A stretch of 64,000 nucleotides of DNA from Streptomyces rhizosphaerihabitans (GTDB taxonomy: Bacteria > Actinomycetota > Actinomycetes > Streptomycetales > Streptomycetaceae): the NCBI RefSeq assembly GCF_025399795.1, contig NZ_JAODTZ010000044.1:1-64000 (forward strand). Direction: 5' to 3'. Below the pieces are notes generated by a model that was given only the letters and a program-made list of their open reading frames with translations, made no database searches and was not told where the DNA came from. Below, piece by piece: positions 40,998 to 50,331 of the stretch (position 1 is its first letter; each line of letters opens with the position of its first letter). Made by a program: the position numbers and the translations under genes.

Positions 40998-41783
40998 GTG
41001 GAAGTTGTCATCGTCCCGGACGCCAAGGCGGGCGGCGAGCTGATCGCCGAGGCCATGGCGGAACTGCTCAGGCGCAAGCCCGACGCACTGCTCGGCGTGG
41101 CCACCGGCTCGACGCCGCTGCCCATCTACGAGGCGCTCGCGGCCCGAGTGGGTTCCGGTGCCGTGGACGCCTCGGGCGCGCGCATCGCACAGCTCGACGA
41201 GTACGTGGGGCTGCCGGCCGAGCACCCCGAGTCCTACCGTTCCGTGCTGCGCCGCGAGGTGCTGGAGCCGCTCGGCCTCGGCATGGACGCGTTCATGGGT
41301 CCCGACGGCACCGCCGCGGACGTCCAGACCGCGTGCGAGGCGTACGACAGGGCGCTGGCGGCGGCCGGCGGGGTCGACCTCCAGCTGCTGGGGATCGGGA
41401 CGGACGGGCACATCGGGTTCAACGAGCCGTGCTCCTCGCTCGCCTCGCGGACCCGGATCAAGACGCTGACCGAGCAGACCCGGGTGGACAACGCGCGGTT
41501 CTTCGACGGCGACATCGAGCAGGTGCCGCACCACGTCATCACGCAGGGCATCGGCACGATCCTGGAGGCGCGGCACCTGGTTCTGCTCGCGACCGGCGAG
41601 GGCAAGGCGGACGCCGTGGCGGCGACGGTCGAGGGGCCGGTCGCGGCGGTCTGCCCGGCGTCGGCACTGCAGCTGCACCCGCACGCGACGGTGGTCGTCG
41701 ACGACGCCGCCGCGTCCAAGCTGAAGCTCGCGGACTACTTCCGGCAGACGTTCGCCGCCAAGCCCGGCTGGCAGGGCATCTGA
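40998..41783 (+). CDS. nagB: Glucosamine-6-phosphate deaminase
   Basis: 261 residues that convert GlcN-6-P to fructose-6-P and ammonia, the entry of aminosugars to glycolysis. Key motifs are GVATGSTPLPIYEAL (phosphate loop), IAQLDEYVGLPAEHPESY (catalytic Asp) and LLGIGTDGHIGFNEPCSSLA (ring-opening Asp/His). GTG start. A dre lies about 62 bases upstream. It is convergent with dasD. Confidence 0.97.
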   Translation: MEVVIVPDAKAGGELIAEAMAELLRRKPDALLGVATGSTPLPIYEALAARVGSGAVDASGARIAQLDEYVGLPAEHPESYRSVLRREVLEPLGLGMDAFMGPDGTAADVQTACEAYDRALAAAGGVDLQLLGIGTDGHIGFNEPCSSLASRTRIKTLTEQTRVDNARFFDGDIEQVPHHVITQGIGTILEARHLVLLATGEGKADAVAATVEGPVAAVCPASALQLHPHATVVVDDAAASKLKLADYFRQTFAAKPGWQGI

Positions 41784-41786
41784 CAG

Positions 41787-41825
41787 CCGGGCCCGGCCTC
41801 GGCGAAAGCACGGGGCCGGGCCCGG
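41787..41825 (+). terminator. First hairpin after nagB
   Basis: CCGGGCCCGGCC and its complement, 12 pairs, 15-base loop. Confidence 0.6.
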
Positions 41826-41860
41826 CCCTCGGCGAAATGACGGTCCGGGCGGGAACACGC

Positions 41861-41892
41861 AGGTGCCGGGCTCCCCAGGGAGCCCGGCACCT
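41861..41892. terminator. Bidirectional terminator between nagB and dasD
   Basis: A perfect 14-base stem (41861-41874 / 41879-41892), loop CCAG, between convergent genes. Confidence 0.85.
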
Positions 41893-41918
41893 TTGCCTTG
41901 CGGCCAGGGAGCGGTCCG

Positions 41919-43676
41919 CTACTCCCCCGCGATGACCTCCGCCGCGGCCCGGCCGCACACCCGCGCCGCGCCGTGGGTGGCGATGTGCAGGGCGCCCCGG
42001 GGCGCCGACTGGGGGACGCCCATCTCGACCACGACGGTGTCGGGGCGGGAGGCGAGCAGGGTGTCGAGGGCGGTCGCCATCCAGGGGTGCCGGTGTTCGT
42101 CGCGGACGACCGCCACGAGGGGCCGCGCCCCCGCGGCGGCGAGGGCCGAGGAGCCCGCGTCCACGCCGGTGAAGCTGCCGGTCTCGGTACCGGGAAGCAG
42201 CCGGGCCAGCTCCGCGGCCACGCCCCAGGGGGTCTCGTCACCGACGGCGATGTTCGCGACCGGGGTGAGCGCTGCGACGTAGGGGGCCTCGGTGAGCGAG
42301 GTGTACGACGCGGAGCGGGTCACGGTCAGAGCGCGCCGGGCGGCGATCAGGCCCACGTCGGAGGCTCCACCCGTACCGCCCGAGGCGTTCGAGGCGTTCG
42401 ACCTGTTTGCACTGTCCGAGCTGTCCGAGCTGTCCGAGCTGTCCGAGCTGTCTGTACCGGCCGTACCGCCTGTACCGTTCAGCCCGCTCGCACCAGCTGT
42501 ACCACCCGTAGCGTTCACGCCACCCGTACCGCTCGTACCGTCTGTACCACCCAGGCTGTTCGAAGCGTTCGAGCTGTTCAAGCCATTCGTGCGGGAGATG
42601 ACCACCGAGGCGGAGGCGGCCGGGGAGGCCTTCGGGATCGCGGAGGCCGCGGCCGTCCACTCGGCCAGTGCCCGCACCCGGTTCGCCGCGTCCGCGAGGC
42701 GCTCCTCGGGGAGTTCACCGGCGCGGACGGCGGAGACCAGGGCGTCGCGGAGGCGGCGCACGGTGTCGTCGTCCGCCAGTCCGCCGCCGACGCAGATGGC
42801 GTCCGCACCGGCCGCGATGGCCAGCACGCTGCCCCGCTCGATGCCGTACGTCGCGGCGATGGCCTGCATCTCCATGCCGTCGGTGACGATCAGGCCGTCG
42901 TAGCCGAGTTCCTCGCGCAGCAGACCGGTGAGGATGCGGCGGGAGAGGGTGGCCGGGCGGTCCGGGTCCAGGGCCGGGACGAGGATGTGCGCGCTCATCA
43001 CGGCACGGCTGCCCGCGGCGATCGCGGCCCGGAAGGGGACGAGTTCGCGGGACTGGAGGACCGACAGGTCCGCGTCGATGCGGGGCAGGGCGTGGTGGGA
43101 GTCGACCGCGGTGTCCCCGTGGCCCGGGAAGTGCTTGGTGCAGGCGGCGACGCCGGCGGCCTGGAGGCCGGTGACGTAGGCGGCCGTGTGCCGGGCCACC
43201 AGGTCGGTGTCGGCACCGAAGGACCGTACGCCGATGACCGGGTTGGCCGGGTTGGAATTCACGTCGGCGGACGGCGCCCAGTTGAGGTTCACTCCGCACG
43301 CGGCCAGCCGGCGGCCGAGTTCGAGGGCGACGGCCTCGGTGAGCGCCACGTCGTCGACGGCGCCCAGTGCGTGGTTGCCCGGGAAGGACGACCCGGTGCG
43401 CACCTCAAGGCGGGTGACGTCGCCGCCCTCCTCGTCGATGGCGACCAGGACGTCGTCGCGTTCGACGCGCAACTGGGCGGTCAGGGCGGCCAGTTGATCG
43501 GGTGAGGCGATATTGCGGCCGAACAGGCCGACGGAGGCGAGGCCTTCACCGAGACGGCGCAGCAGCCAGTCCGGCGCCGTGGTCCCGGTGAATCCGGGCT
43601 GGAGCACGGTGAGGGCGTCGCGCGTCAGGCCGTCCTTTGAATTGGACGCAGTGGTACCACTGGCGAATGTCGTCAT
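41919..43676 (-). CDS. dasD: GH3 beta-N-acetylglucosaminidase with a low-complexity insertion
   Basis: 585 residues; it hydrolyses chitobiose-type substrates brought in by DasABC. The GH3 barrel has KHFPGHGDTAVDSHHALP (about 181-198; the Asp-Ser-His acid/base loop) and LIVTDGMEM (nucleophile Asp266). Residues 363-440 are an unusual Ser/Asn/Gly/Thr/Asp-only stretch containing SSDSSDSSDSSDS, placed between the barrel and the C-terminal domain. There is no signal peptide, so it acts in the cytoplasm. It follows dasC by 9 bases in the same operon. The symbol follows the S. coelicolor gene at this place. Confidence 0.92.
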   Translation of the reverse strand: MTTFASGTTASNSKDGLTRDALTVLQPGFTGTTAPDWLLRRLGEGLASVGLFGRNIASPDQLAALTAQLRVERDDVLVAIDEEGGDVTRLEVRTGSSFPGNHALGAVDDVALTEAVALELGRRLAACGVNLNWAPSADVNSNPANPVIGVRSFGADTDLVARHTAAYVTGLQAAGVAACTKHFPGHGDTAVDSHHALPRIDADLSVLQSRELVPFRAAIAAGSRAVMSAHILVPALDPDRPATLSRRILTGLLREELGYDGLIVTDGMEMQAIAATYGIERGSVLAIAAGADAICVGGGLADDDTVRRLRDALVSAVRAGELPEERLADAANRVRALAEWTAAASAIPKASPAASASVVISRTNGLNSSNASNSLGGTDGTSGTGGVNATGGTAGASGLNGTGGTAGTDSSDSSDSSDSSDSANRSNASNASGGTGGASDVGLIAARRALTVTRSASYTSLTEAPYVAALTPVANIAVGDETPWGVAAELARLLPGTETGSFTGVDAGSSALAAAGARPLVAVVRDEHRHPWMATALDTLLASRPDTVVVEMGVPQSAPRGALHIATHGAARVCGRAAAEVIAGE

Positions 43677-43685
43677 CGGGAGGCG

Positions 43686-44561
43686 TTATCCCTTCACGGC
43701 GCCCGCGGTCAGACCCGCGGCCATCTTGCGCTGGACGAGGAGGAACAGAACGACGATCGGCACGGCCATCATGGTGGATCCAGCCATCATCGGGGCGTAC
43801 TCGGTGCCGTGCTTGGTGGTGAAATTGCCGAGCCAGACGGTGGCGGTCTGGTTCTGCTGGCTCAGCAGCATGAGGGCGTAGAGGTATTCGTTCCAGGCCT
43901 GGATGAAGGCGTAGACGGATGTCGCGACCATGCCGGGGGCCAGCAGCGGGAAGACCACGCGGATGAAGGCGCCCGTGCGGCTGCACCCGTCGACCATCGC
44001 CGCCTCCTCCAGCTCCTTCGGGATGTTGACGATGAAGCCGCGCAGCGTCCACACCGTGAAGGGGAGGATGAAGGTCAGATACGTGATGATCAGGCCGGAG
44101 AGCTTGTCGTACTGACCGAGGTCGTTCAGCAGCAGGAAGATCGGGATGATCATGGCGACCAGCGGGACCATCTGGACCGCGAGGATGCCGACGATCACTG
44201 CCTTGCGGCCGCGGAAGGCGAAGCGGGAGATGGCCAGCGCGGCCAGCATCCCCACCACGATGCCGATCACGACCACCGAGAGCGACACGATCAGGCTGCG
44301 GCCGACCGGGCCCCAGAAGTCGGCGATGTCCAGCGCGCGGCGGAAGTTGTCGAGCGTGAACCCCGTGGGGAACAGGCTCGGATCGGAGTCGATGGCGTCC
44401 TTGGACGGCTTGATGGCCGTGTTGAGCATCCAGTAGACCGGGAAGCCCGCGATGGCGAAGACGAGCAGGCCGAGGACGTTCCAGCCGAGCTTGGACTTGC
44501 GGGGCCCGGAGGACTTCCGCCCCGCGGCGGACGTACGCCCGGACGTGGCGACGGCACTCAT
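43686..44561 (-). CDS. dasC: Chitobiose ABC transporter permease DasC
   Basis: 291 residues, MalG-type permease with six helices and the EAA loop (ELEEAAMVDGCSRTGAFIRV). A cytoplasmic N-tail of about 25 residues is Ser/Lys-rich. The start overlaps the dasB stop (ATGA). The ATPase is not encoded here; in S. coelicolor MsiK, shared between sugar systems, serves this transporter. Confidence 0.94.
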   Translation of the reverse strand: MSAVATSGRTSAAGRKSSGPRKSKLGWNVLGLLVFAIAGFPVYWMLNTAIKPSKDAIDSDPSLFPTGFTLDNFRRALDIADFWGPVGRSLIVSLSVVVIGIVVGMLAALAISRFAFRGRKAVIVGILAVQMVPLVAMIIPIFLLLNDLGQYDKLSGLIITYLTFILPFTVWTLRGFIVNIPKELEEAAMVDGCSRTGAFIRVVFPLLAPGMVATSVYAFIQAWNEYLYALMLLSQQNQTATVWLGNFTTKHGTEYAPMMAGSTMMAVPIVVLFLLVQRKMAAGLTAGAVKG

Positions 44562-45544
44562 TCGACCTCTCCGATCTGCAGCATCTGACGCATGTACACG
44601 GCGACCACGCCCAGGAGCAGCAGCACGGTCAGCACGGCGATCGCCGACCCCTGCGCGTAGTCGTTGACGACGAAGGCGCGGTCGTAGGAGTACGTGGTGA
44701 GCAGTTGGAACTCCGCCTCCGGGTGGCCGCCCCGCATGACGAAGACCTGCGGGAAGACGCCCATGTCCCAGATGACGGAGAGGGTCGTGAGCATCACGAT
44801 GATCGGCTTGAGGATCGGCAGCGTGACATGGCGGAAGACGCCCCAGGCGCCCGCGCCGTCGAGCCGTGCGGCCTCCTCCAGCTCGGCGGGCACCTGGGTG
44901 AGTCCCGCACTGAGGGTGATGACGACGAACGGCACCGCGCCCCAGACGACCAGGAGCATGATCACGCTCAGGCCCTGCGTCCCGCTGGCGAACCAGTTGT
45001 GGCCGATCATGTCGACGCCGGGGAGCTTGCTGAGCAGCGCGTTGAAGACGCCGTAGTCGGAGTCGAAGAGCCACTTGAAGACCGTGGTGGCGACGATGAT
45101 GGGCATGCCCCAGCTGGCCACCAGCACGATGTTGATGAGTGTCTTCACCCATCCGGAGACCCGCTGGAGGAGCAGCGCGATCAGCATGCCGACGACCATC
45201 GTGAAGACGACGGCCCCGCCGGCGAACAGGACGGTCCGGACGACCACCGCCCAGAACTCGCTGTCCGAGAGCACATGGGCGAAGTTGTCGAAGCCGACCG
45301 ACTCGGCAGGCTGGAAGCCCCAGAGCTGGGACTGCCCGAACTTCTGGAAGGAGAGCGTGACCAGGCGCGCCAGCGGATAGCCGAGGACCAGCGCGAGGAT
45401 CAGCAGGCACGGGGCGAGCAGGGCCCAGGGGGCCGCCGCCGCGCCCGAGGTCCGCTTGGCGCGTGGCGCCTCGGCGACGGCCGGTGGCGGTGCCTGCCGC
45501 GGCGGCGGCACCTTGGCGGGGGTGGTCGTGTCTGCGGCACTCAT
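44558..45544 (-). CDS. dasB: Chitobiose ABC transporter permease DasB
   Basis: 328 residues, MalF-type permease with six to seven helices (APWALLAPCLLILALVLGYP near the N-terminus) and the EAA loop ELEEAARLDGAGAWGVFRHV. The N-terminus is Pro/Ala-rich. It is coupled to dasC by ATGA and lies 147 bases after dasA, a gap holding a hairpin. Confidence 0.94.
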   Translation of the reverse strand: MSAADTTTPAKVPPPRQAPPPAVAEAPRAKRTSGAAAAPWALLAPCLLILALVLGYPLARLVTLSFQKFGQSQLWGFQPAESVGFDNFAHVLSDSEFWAVVVRTVLFAGGAVVFTMVVGMLIALLLQRVSGWVKTLINIVLVASWGMPIIVATTVFKWLFDSDYGVFNALLSKLPGVDMIGHNWFASGTQGLSVIMLLVVWGAVPFVVITLSAGLTQVPAELEEAARLDGAGAWGVFRHVTLPILKPIIVMLTTLSVIWDMGVFPQVFVMRGGHPEAEFQLLTTYSYDRAFVVNDYAQGSAIAVLTVLLLLGVVAVYMRQMLQIGEVE

Positions 45545-45640
45545 CGCGCGCTCCTCAGCGGTCCCTCAGGTCGTACGAAAGCGAAGGCCCGCACGGCCGG
45601 GCGCTGCGGGGGGCGAGCCCCTGGCCGGGCCGTACGGGAG

Positions 45641-45684
45641 GCAGGGCCCCGCCCCTCCGCGAAGGAGGACCGACGGGGCCCTGC
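45641..45684 (-). terminator. Hairpin between dasA and dasB
   Basis: GCAGGGCCCCG (45641-45651) and its complement (45674-45684) enclose a smaller CCTCC/GGAGG hairpin. It probably lets dasA be expressed above the permeases. Confidence 0.6.
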
Positions 45685-45691
45685 TCTCAGG

Positions 45692-46975
45692 TCACTTGGT
45701 GTTGATGACCTTGTCGATGGCGGCGTCCGCTTCCTTCGCGGCGTCCGCGACCGACTTCTTGCCGGTGCCGATGTTCTGCAGCATGGTCTGCAGGACCTGG
45801 GCCTTCTCGACCTGGCCCCAGCCCGGCGCCATCGGGACGAACCAGCTGGACTCGGCCGCGGTGGCCGGGACGACCGTCGCCGGGTCGTTCTTCAGGGTGG
45901 CGAGGTCGGTCTTGTTGTTGGGCAGGTTGCCCTTGGCCATCAGGCCCTTCTGGCCCTTGGCGCCGGTGAACGCGTTGATCCACTCGGCGGCGACGGCCTG
46001 CGCCTTCGACTTCACCGGGACGGCGAGGTCGGAGCCGCCCAGGAAGACCGGGAGGTTCTTGCCGGACGGGCCGGGCATCACGAAGTTCTCGAGGTTGCCC
46101 TTGAGCTTGCCGGTCTTGTCGCTCTCCGGGGCCTCGGCGGTCGCGCCCTCCCAGGCGGCACCGAAGATCATGCCGGACTTGCCCTGGCCGTAGACGATGT
46201 AACGGTCGGACTCGTCCTTGGTCTTGTCGCCGTGCATGTACTTGTCGACGACGGTCTTGAACTCGGTGAGGCCCTTGACCGACTCGGGCGAGGAGAGGTT
46301 GGCCTTCCACTGGCCGCCCTCCTGCGTCGCGATGGAGCCGCCGGCGTCGTAGACGAAGGACATGGCCGCGTACCAGTCACGGGTGGGCTGGTACCAGGCG
46401 CTGAACTTGCTGCCCCCCTTCTTCTGGATCTTGTCCAGATCGGAGGTGAGCTCCTGGTACGTCTTCGGCGGGGTCTTCACGCCGGCCGAGGCGGCGACGT
46501 CCTTGCGCCAGTTGCCGACGCGGCCACCGGCGTAGTACGGCACGCCGTAGGTCTTGCCGTCGTAGGTGACGGAGGTCTTGAGGCCGTCCAGCCAGCCGTC
46601 CGAGTTCTCGAACTTCGAGGCGTCGAGGGGAGCGAAGGCACCCTTGACCATGTAGCCGAGCATCTCGGAGTTGCCCATCTCGACCACGTCCGGCGCCTTG
46701 TCGGTGGCGAGGACCGCGTCGAGCTTGGTGTTCTTGTCCGGCCAGCCGTAGTACTCGTGCTTGATCTTGATGCCGGGGTGCTTCGCCTTGATCGCCGCGT
46801 CGGCCGCCGTGACCAGCTCGGGCCAGTTGTTCTGCGCGTCGACCGTGAGCCAGACCGTCAGCTCCTTGGCGTCCGCGCCCTTGTCCGACCCCCCGGACTT
46901 GTTGTCGTTCCCGCACGCCGCGACGGAGAAGATCATGCCCGCGATACCGATCGCGGCTACCAGCTTGCGCTTCAC
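45692..46975 (-). CDS. dasA: Chitobiose-binding lipoprotein DasA
   Basis: 427 residues, family 1 extracellular solute-binding protein. The signal peptide VKRKLVAAIGIAGMIFSVAAC has its lipid cysteine at 21. ELTVWLTVDAQNNWPELVTA and GSDLAVPVKSKAQAVAAEW are typical of the fold. GAGGAGGG stands before the GTG start. It captures N,N'-diacetylchitobiose outside the membrane; DasR operators lie upstream. In S. coelicolor loss of dasA affects sporulation. Confidence 0.95.
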   Translation of the reverse strand: MKRKLVAAIGIAGMIFSVAACGNDNKSGGSDKGADAKELTVWLTVDAQNNWPELVTAADAAIKAKHPGIKIKHEYYGWPDKNTKLDAVLATDKAPDVVEMGNSEMLGYMVKGAFAPLDASKFENSDGWLDGLKTSVTYDGKTYGVPYYAGGRVGNWRKDVAASAGVKTPPKTYQELTSDLDKIQKKGGSKFSAWYQPTRDWYAAMSFVYDAGGSIATQEGGQWKANLSSPESVKGLTEFKTVVDKYMHGDKTKDESDRYIVYGQGKSGMIFGAAWEGATAEAPESDKTGKLKGNLENFVMPGPSGKNLPVFLGGSDLAVPVKSKAQAVAAEWINAFTGAKGQKGLMAKGNLPNNKTDLATLKNDPATVVPATAAESSWFVPMAPGWGQVEKAQVLQTMLQNIGTGKKSVADAAKEADAAIDKVINTK

Positions 46976-47060
46976 GCCACCCTCCTCAGGGATGCCACAA
47001 ACCCCCCTGCTCCCCGCGGTGACATACGCCGTGTACCGCCCGTGGGGCCGGGACTGGACC

Positions 47061-47076
47061 AATGGTGTAGACCAGT
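47061..47076 (-). promoter_or_regulatory. dre operator of dasA
   Basis: Minus strand ACTGGTCTACACCATT, 86 bases before the dasA start, fits the DasR consensus. A weaker copy, CTTGGCCTAGACCTAG, is at 47085-47100. The surrounding 46976-47424 region holds no gene. Confidence 0.85.
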
Positions 47077-47084
47077 ACGGGGAG

Positions 47085-47100
47085 CTTGGCCTAGACCTAG
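47085..47100. promoter_or_regulatory. Weak second dre near dasA
   Basis: CTTGGCCTAGACCTAG, two core differences from TGGTCTAGACCA, centred 24 bases from the first dre (about two helical turns). Confidence 0.5.
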
Positions 47101-47276
47101 AGGGGTGTCAAGGGTGCGTAAGCCCGTCCAGTCGTCCGTTATGGGACCTACATATGCAAGGACCTTTAAGTAGGTAAGCGGCATAAACAGCGGGCCTGTT
47201 CAGGACCTGCGAGGGAACCGCCCCCGGGCCGTCCGCACGGCCGTCCCCACCGCCTCGCGCGCCACCGTCTGCGCGC

Positions 47277-47292
47277 GATGGACTAGACCAAC
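47277..47292 (+). promoter_or_regulatory. dre operator in front of dasR
   Basis: GATGGACTAGACCAAC matches the consensus core with one change. TATATA at 47307-47312 downstream may be the -10. The position suggests autoregulation of dasR. Confidence 0.75.
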
Positions 47293-47424
47293 GGGTGCGC
47301 CGACGGTATATAGAGGGGATCACGGAGCGTGCGGGGGACACTCGCGCAGCAAGCCGTGCCACGATGTGAGCCGTGGCCGTCGATATGTCGGTCGCTTCGG
47401 CATCCGGAGCCGGGAAGGCAGAGC

Positions 47425-48189
47425 ATGAGCACCGACGTCAGCAGTGCGGAGAACGAGGGTGGGGCGCCCATCCGTACCGCGCGCGTGCCCAAGTACTACC
47501 GCCTCAAGAAGCACCTGCTCGGCATGACGGAGACACTGCCGCCCGGGACGCCGGTACCGCCCGAGCGGACCCTCGCCGCCGAGTTCGACACCTCGCGCAC
47601 CACGGTGCGGCAGGCCCTTCAGGAGCTGGTCGTCGAGGGCCGTCTCGAACGCATCCAGGGCAAGGGCACCTTCGTCGCCAAACCGAAGGTCTCCCAGGCG
47701 CTCCAACTGACCTCGTACACCGAGGACATGCGCGCCCAGGGCCTCGAACCCACCTCGCAGCTGCTGGACATCGGCTACATCACGGCGGACGAGACCCTCG
47801 CCGGCCTGCTCGACATCTCGGCCGGCGGCCGGGTGCTGCGCATCGAGCGGCTGCGCCTGGCGAGCGGCGAGCCGATGGCCATCGAGACGACCCATCTCTC
47901 CGCCAAGCGCTTCCCCGCCCTGCGCAGGTCGCTCGTCAAGTACACCTCCCTCTACACCGCGCTCGCCGAGGTGTACGACGTCCACCTCGCCGAGGCCGAG
48001 GAGACCATCGAGACCTCGCTGGCGACGCCGCGCGAGGCCGGACTGCTCGGCACCGACGTGGGCCTGCCCATGCTGATGCTCTCCCGCCACTCGCTCGACC
48101 GGCAGGGCGAGCCGGTGGAATGGGTGCGGTCGGTGTACCGGGGCGACCGGTACAAGTTCGTCGCCCGCCTCAAGCGCCCGCAGGACTGA
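47425..48189 (+). CDS. dasR: GntR/HutC-family regulator DasR
   Basis: 254 residues. The winged helix is PERTLAAEFDTSRTTVRQAL (about 50-70), followed by a UTRA effector domain (about 95-245) that senses aminosugar phosphates. It starts with ATG (MSTDVSSAENEGG) with GGGAAGG upstream. It is divergent from dasA across a region with three dre sites. It is a global repressor of aminosugar uptake and development in Streptomyces. Confidence 0.97.
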   Translation: MSTDVSSAENEGGAPIRTARVPKYYRLKKHLLGMTETLPPGTPVPPERTLAAEFDTSRTTVRQALQELVVEGRLERIQGKGTFVAKPKVSQALQLTSYTEDMRAQGLEPTSQLLDIGYITADETLAGLLDISAGGRVLRIERLRLASGEPMAIETTHLSAKRFPALRRSLVKYTSLYTALAEVYDVHLAEAEETIETSLATPREAGLLGTDVGLPMLMLSRHSLDRQGEPVEWVRSVYRGDRYKFVARLKRPQD

Positions 48190-48205
48190 GCCATATGGCG
48201 TAACC

Positions 48206-48238
48206 CGCGGGTATGGGGCGCACGCTCCCGTACCCGCG
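48206..48238 (+). terminator. Terminator of dasR
   Basis: CGCGGGTATGGG / CCCGTACCCGCG, 12 pairs including one G-U, 9-base loop. Confidence 0.75.
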
Positions 48239-48441
48239 CGTTGCGCCGCCCGGCCCGGCGGGCCCGGACGGACCGTCAGGCGCCGTACCGGCCCCAGGGG
48301 TTCCGCGCCCGCCGAGGGCGCCGTGCGCTCCGACACGAACCCTCCACACCCGCCGTCCGAGCAGGGGTTCCCTAGAGCGGAACCATCCCCTAGATTGCCT
48401 GCGCGTTACCCAGGTGATCGATGAGGGGACGGAGTCGCCCT

Positions 48442-48723
48442 ATGTCAGACCTGCCCGAAGTGAAACCACCGGTGGTGACACCGGTACGTGTGGTGATCGC
48501 CCTCTGTCTGTTCGCGCCCTTCGTGGCGATGCTGTGGGTCGGCTCCTACACGAAGACCGACCCGGCGTTCATCGGCATCCCGTTCTTCTACTGGTACCAG
48601 TTGCTGTGGGTGCCCCTGTCCACGGTGCTGACCGTGACCGCGTACCAGCTGTGGCGGCGTGACCAGCGCGCCCGCGCCCGCGCCTCCGCGTCCACGTCCG
48701 CCGAGGGAGGTGCCGGAGCATGA
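48442..48723 (+). CDS. DUF3311 small membrane subunit
   Basis: 93 residues with two helices (VVIALCLFAPFVAMLWVGS; GIPFFYWYQLLWVPLSTVLT). DUF3311 proteins are regularly encoded before a sodium:solute symporter and likely stabilise it. The stop overlaps the symporter ATG. Confidence 0.92.
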   Translation: MSDLPEVKPPVVTPVRVVIALCLFAPFVAMLWVGSYTKTDPAFIGIPFFYWYQLLWVPLSTVLTVTAYQLWRRDQRARARASASTSAEGGAGA

Positions 48724-50330
48724 ACGACGGTGTGAACGGCGTCGCCCTCGGCGTCTTCGTCTTCTTCTTCCTGGCCGTCACGGTCATGGGCTTCCTGGCC
48801 GCGCGCTGGCGCAGGGCCGCCGACGAGCACAGCCTCGACGAATGGGGCCTGGGCGGGCGGTCCTTCGGCACCTGGGTGACCTGGTTCCTGCTCGGCGGCG
48901 ACCTCTACACCGCGTACACCTTCGTCGCCGTGCCCGCGGCGATCTACGCGGCGGGCGCGGCCGGCTTCTTCGCCGTGCCGTACACGATCCTGGTCTACCC
49001 GCTGATCTTCACGTTCCTGCCCCGCCTGTGGTCGGTCTCCCACAAGCACGGCTATGTGACGACCTCGGACTTCGTGCGCGGCCGCTTCGGCTCCAAGAGC
49101 CTGTCCCTCGCCGTGGCGGTCACCGGCATCCTGGCCACCATGCCGTACATCGCGCTCCAACTCGTCGGCATCCAGGCCGTACTCGACGTGATGGGCGTGG
49201 GCGGCGGCGACAGCACCAACTGGTTCGTCAAGGACCTGCCGCTCCTCATCGCCTTCGGCGTGCTGGCCGCGTACACCTACTCCTCGGGGCTGCGGGCCCC
49301 CGCCCTGATCGCGTTCGTGAAGGACACCCTGATCTACATCGTGATCGCGGTGGCCATCATCTACATCCCGATCAAACTGGGCGGCTTCGACGAGATCTTC
49401 AAGGCGGCGAGCGACAAGTACACGGCCGCGGGCGCCGGGGGGCTCGTCCCCGCGCAGGCGGGCCAGTGGACGTACGCCACCCTCGCGCTCGGCTCGGCGC
49501 TGGCGCTGTTCATGTATCCGCACTCGGTCACCGCGACGCTGTCCGGCCGCAGCCGGGAGGTGATCCGCCGGAACACCACGATCCTGCCGCTGTACTCGCT
49601 GATGCTGGGCCTGCTCGCCCTGCTCGGGTTCATGGCGATCGCGGCCGGCGTGAAGGTCACCAACGGCCAACTCGCCATCCCCCAGCTCTTCGAGAACATG
49701 TTCCCCGACTGGTTCGCGGGCGTGGCCTTCGCCGCCATCGGCATCGGCGCGCTCGTCCCGGCGGCCATCATGTCCATCGCGGCCGCGAACCTCTTCACCC
49801 GCAACATCTACAAGGACTTCATCAACCCGGCCGCGACCCCGCGCCAGGAGACGCAGGTCTCCAAGCTGGTGTCGCTCCTGGTGAAGGTGGGCGCGCTGGT
49901 CTTCGTCCTGACCATGGACAAGACCGTCGCGATCAACTTCCAGCTGCTGGGCGGCATCTGGATCCTGCAGACCTTCCCGTCGCTGGTCGGCGGGCTGTTC
50001 ACCCGCTGGTTCCACCGCTGGGCGCTGCTGGGCGGCTGGGCGGTCGGCATGCTCTACGGCACGATCGCCGCCTACGGCGTGGCCTCGCCGACCCAGAAGC
50101 ACTTCGGCGGCAGCTCGAAGGAGATCCCCGGCATCGGGGAGATCGGCTACATCGGCCTGACGGCGTTCGTCCTGAACGTGGCCGTGGCCGTCGTCCTCAC
50201 CTTCGCCCTCAGGGCGTTCAAGGCCCCGGACGGCATCGACGAGACCTCGCCCTTGGACTACACGGCCGACGCGGGAGACCCCGGAGTCGAGACGGAGCTC
50301 CCGCCGGCCACGGCGGACGCGAGCCACTAG
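48720..50330 (+). CDS. Sodium:solute symporter (SSS family, MctC-like)
   Basis: 536 residues with about 13 helices, beginning GVALGVFVFFFLAVTVMGFL. The SSS features GLGGRSFGTWVTWFLLGGDL and GIGALVPAAIMSIAAANLFT are clear. Close relatives carry monocarboxylates (acetate, propionate, pyruvate) with Na+. It is coupled to the DUF3311 gene (ATGA). A heptamer repeat starts right after its stop. Confidence 0.92.
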   Translation: MNDGVNGVALGVFVFFFLAVTVMGFLAARWRRAADEHSLDEWGLGGRSFGTWVTWFLLGGDLYTAYTFVAVPAAIYAAGAAGFFAVPYTILVYPLIFTFLPRLWSVSHKHGYVTTSDFVRGRFGSKSLSLAVAVTGILATMPYIALQLVGIQAVLDVMGVGGGDSTNWFVKDLPLLIAFGVLAAYTYSSGLRAPALIAFVKDTLIYIVIAVAIIYIPIKLGGFDEIFKAASDKYTAAGAGGLVPAQAGQWTYATLALGSALALFMYPHSVTATLSGRSREVIRRNTTILPLYSLMLGLLALLGFMAIAAGVKVTNGQLAIPQLFENMFPDWFAGVAFAAIGIGALVPAAIMSIAAANLFTRNIYKDFINPAATPRQETQVSKLVSLLVKVGALVFVLTMDKTVAINFQLLGGIWILQTFPSLVGGLFTRWFHRWALLGGWAVGMLYGTIAAYGVASPTQKHFGGSSKEIPGIGEIGYIGLTAFVLNVAVAVVLTFALRAFKAPDGIDETSPLDYTADAGDPGVETELPPATADASH

Positions 50331-50331
50331 C

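Noticed and set aside
42350..42600. CRISPR-like array suggested by short repeats
   Set aside because: The repeats are in frame in the glycosidase gene, are 6-9 bases long and have no unique spacers; they are coding low complexity.
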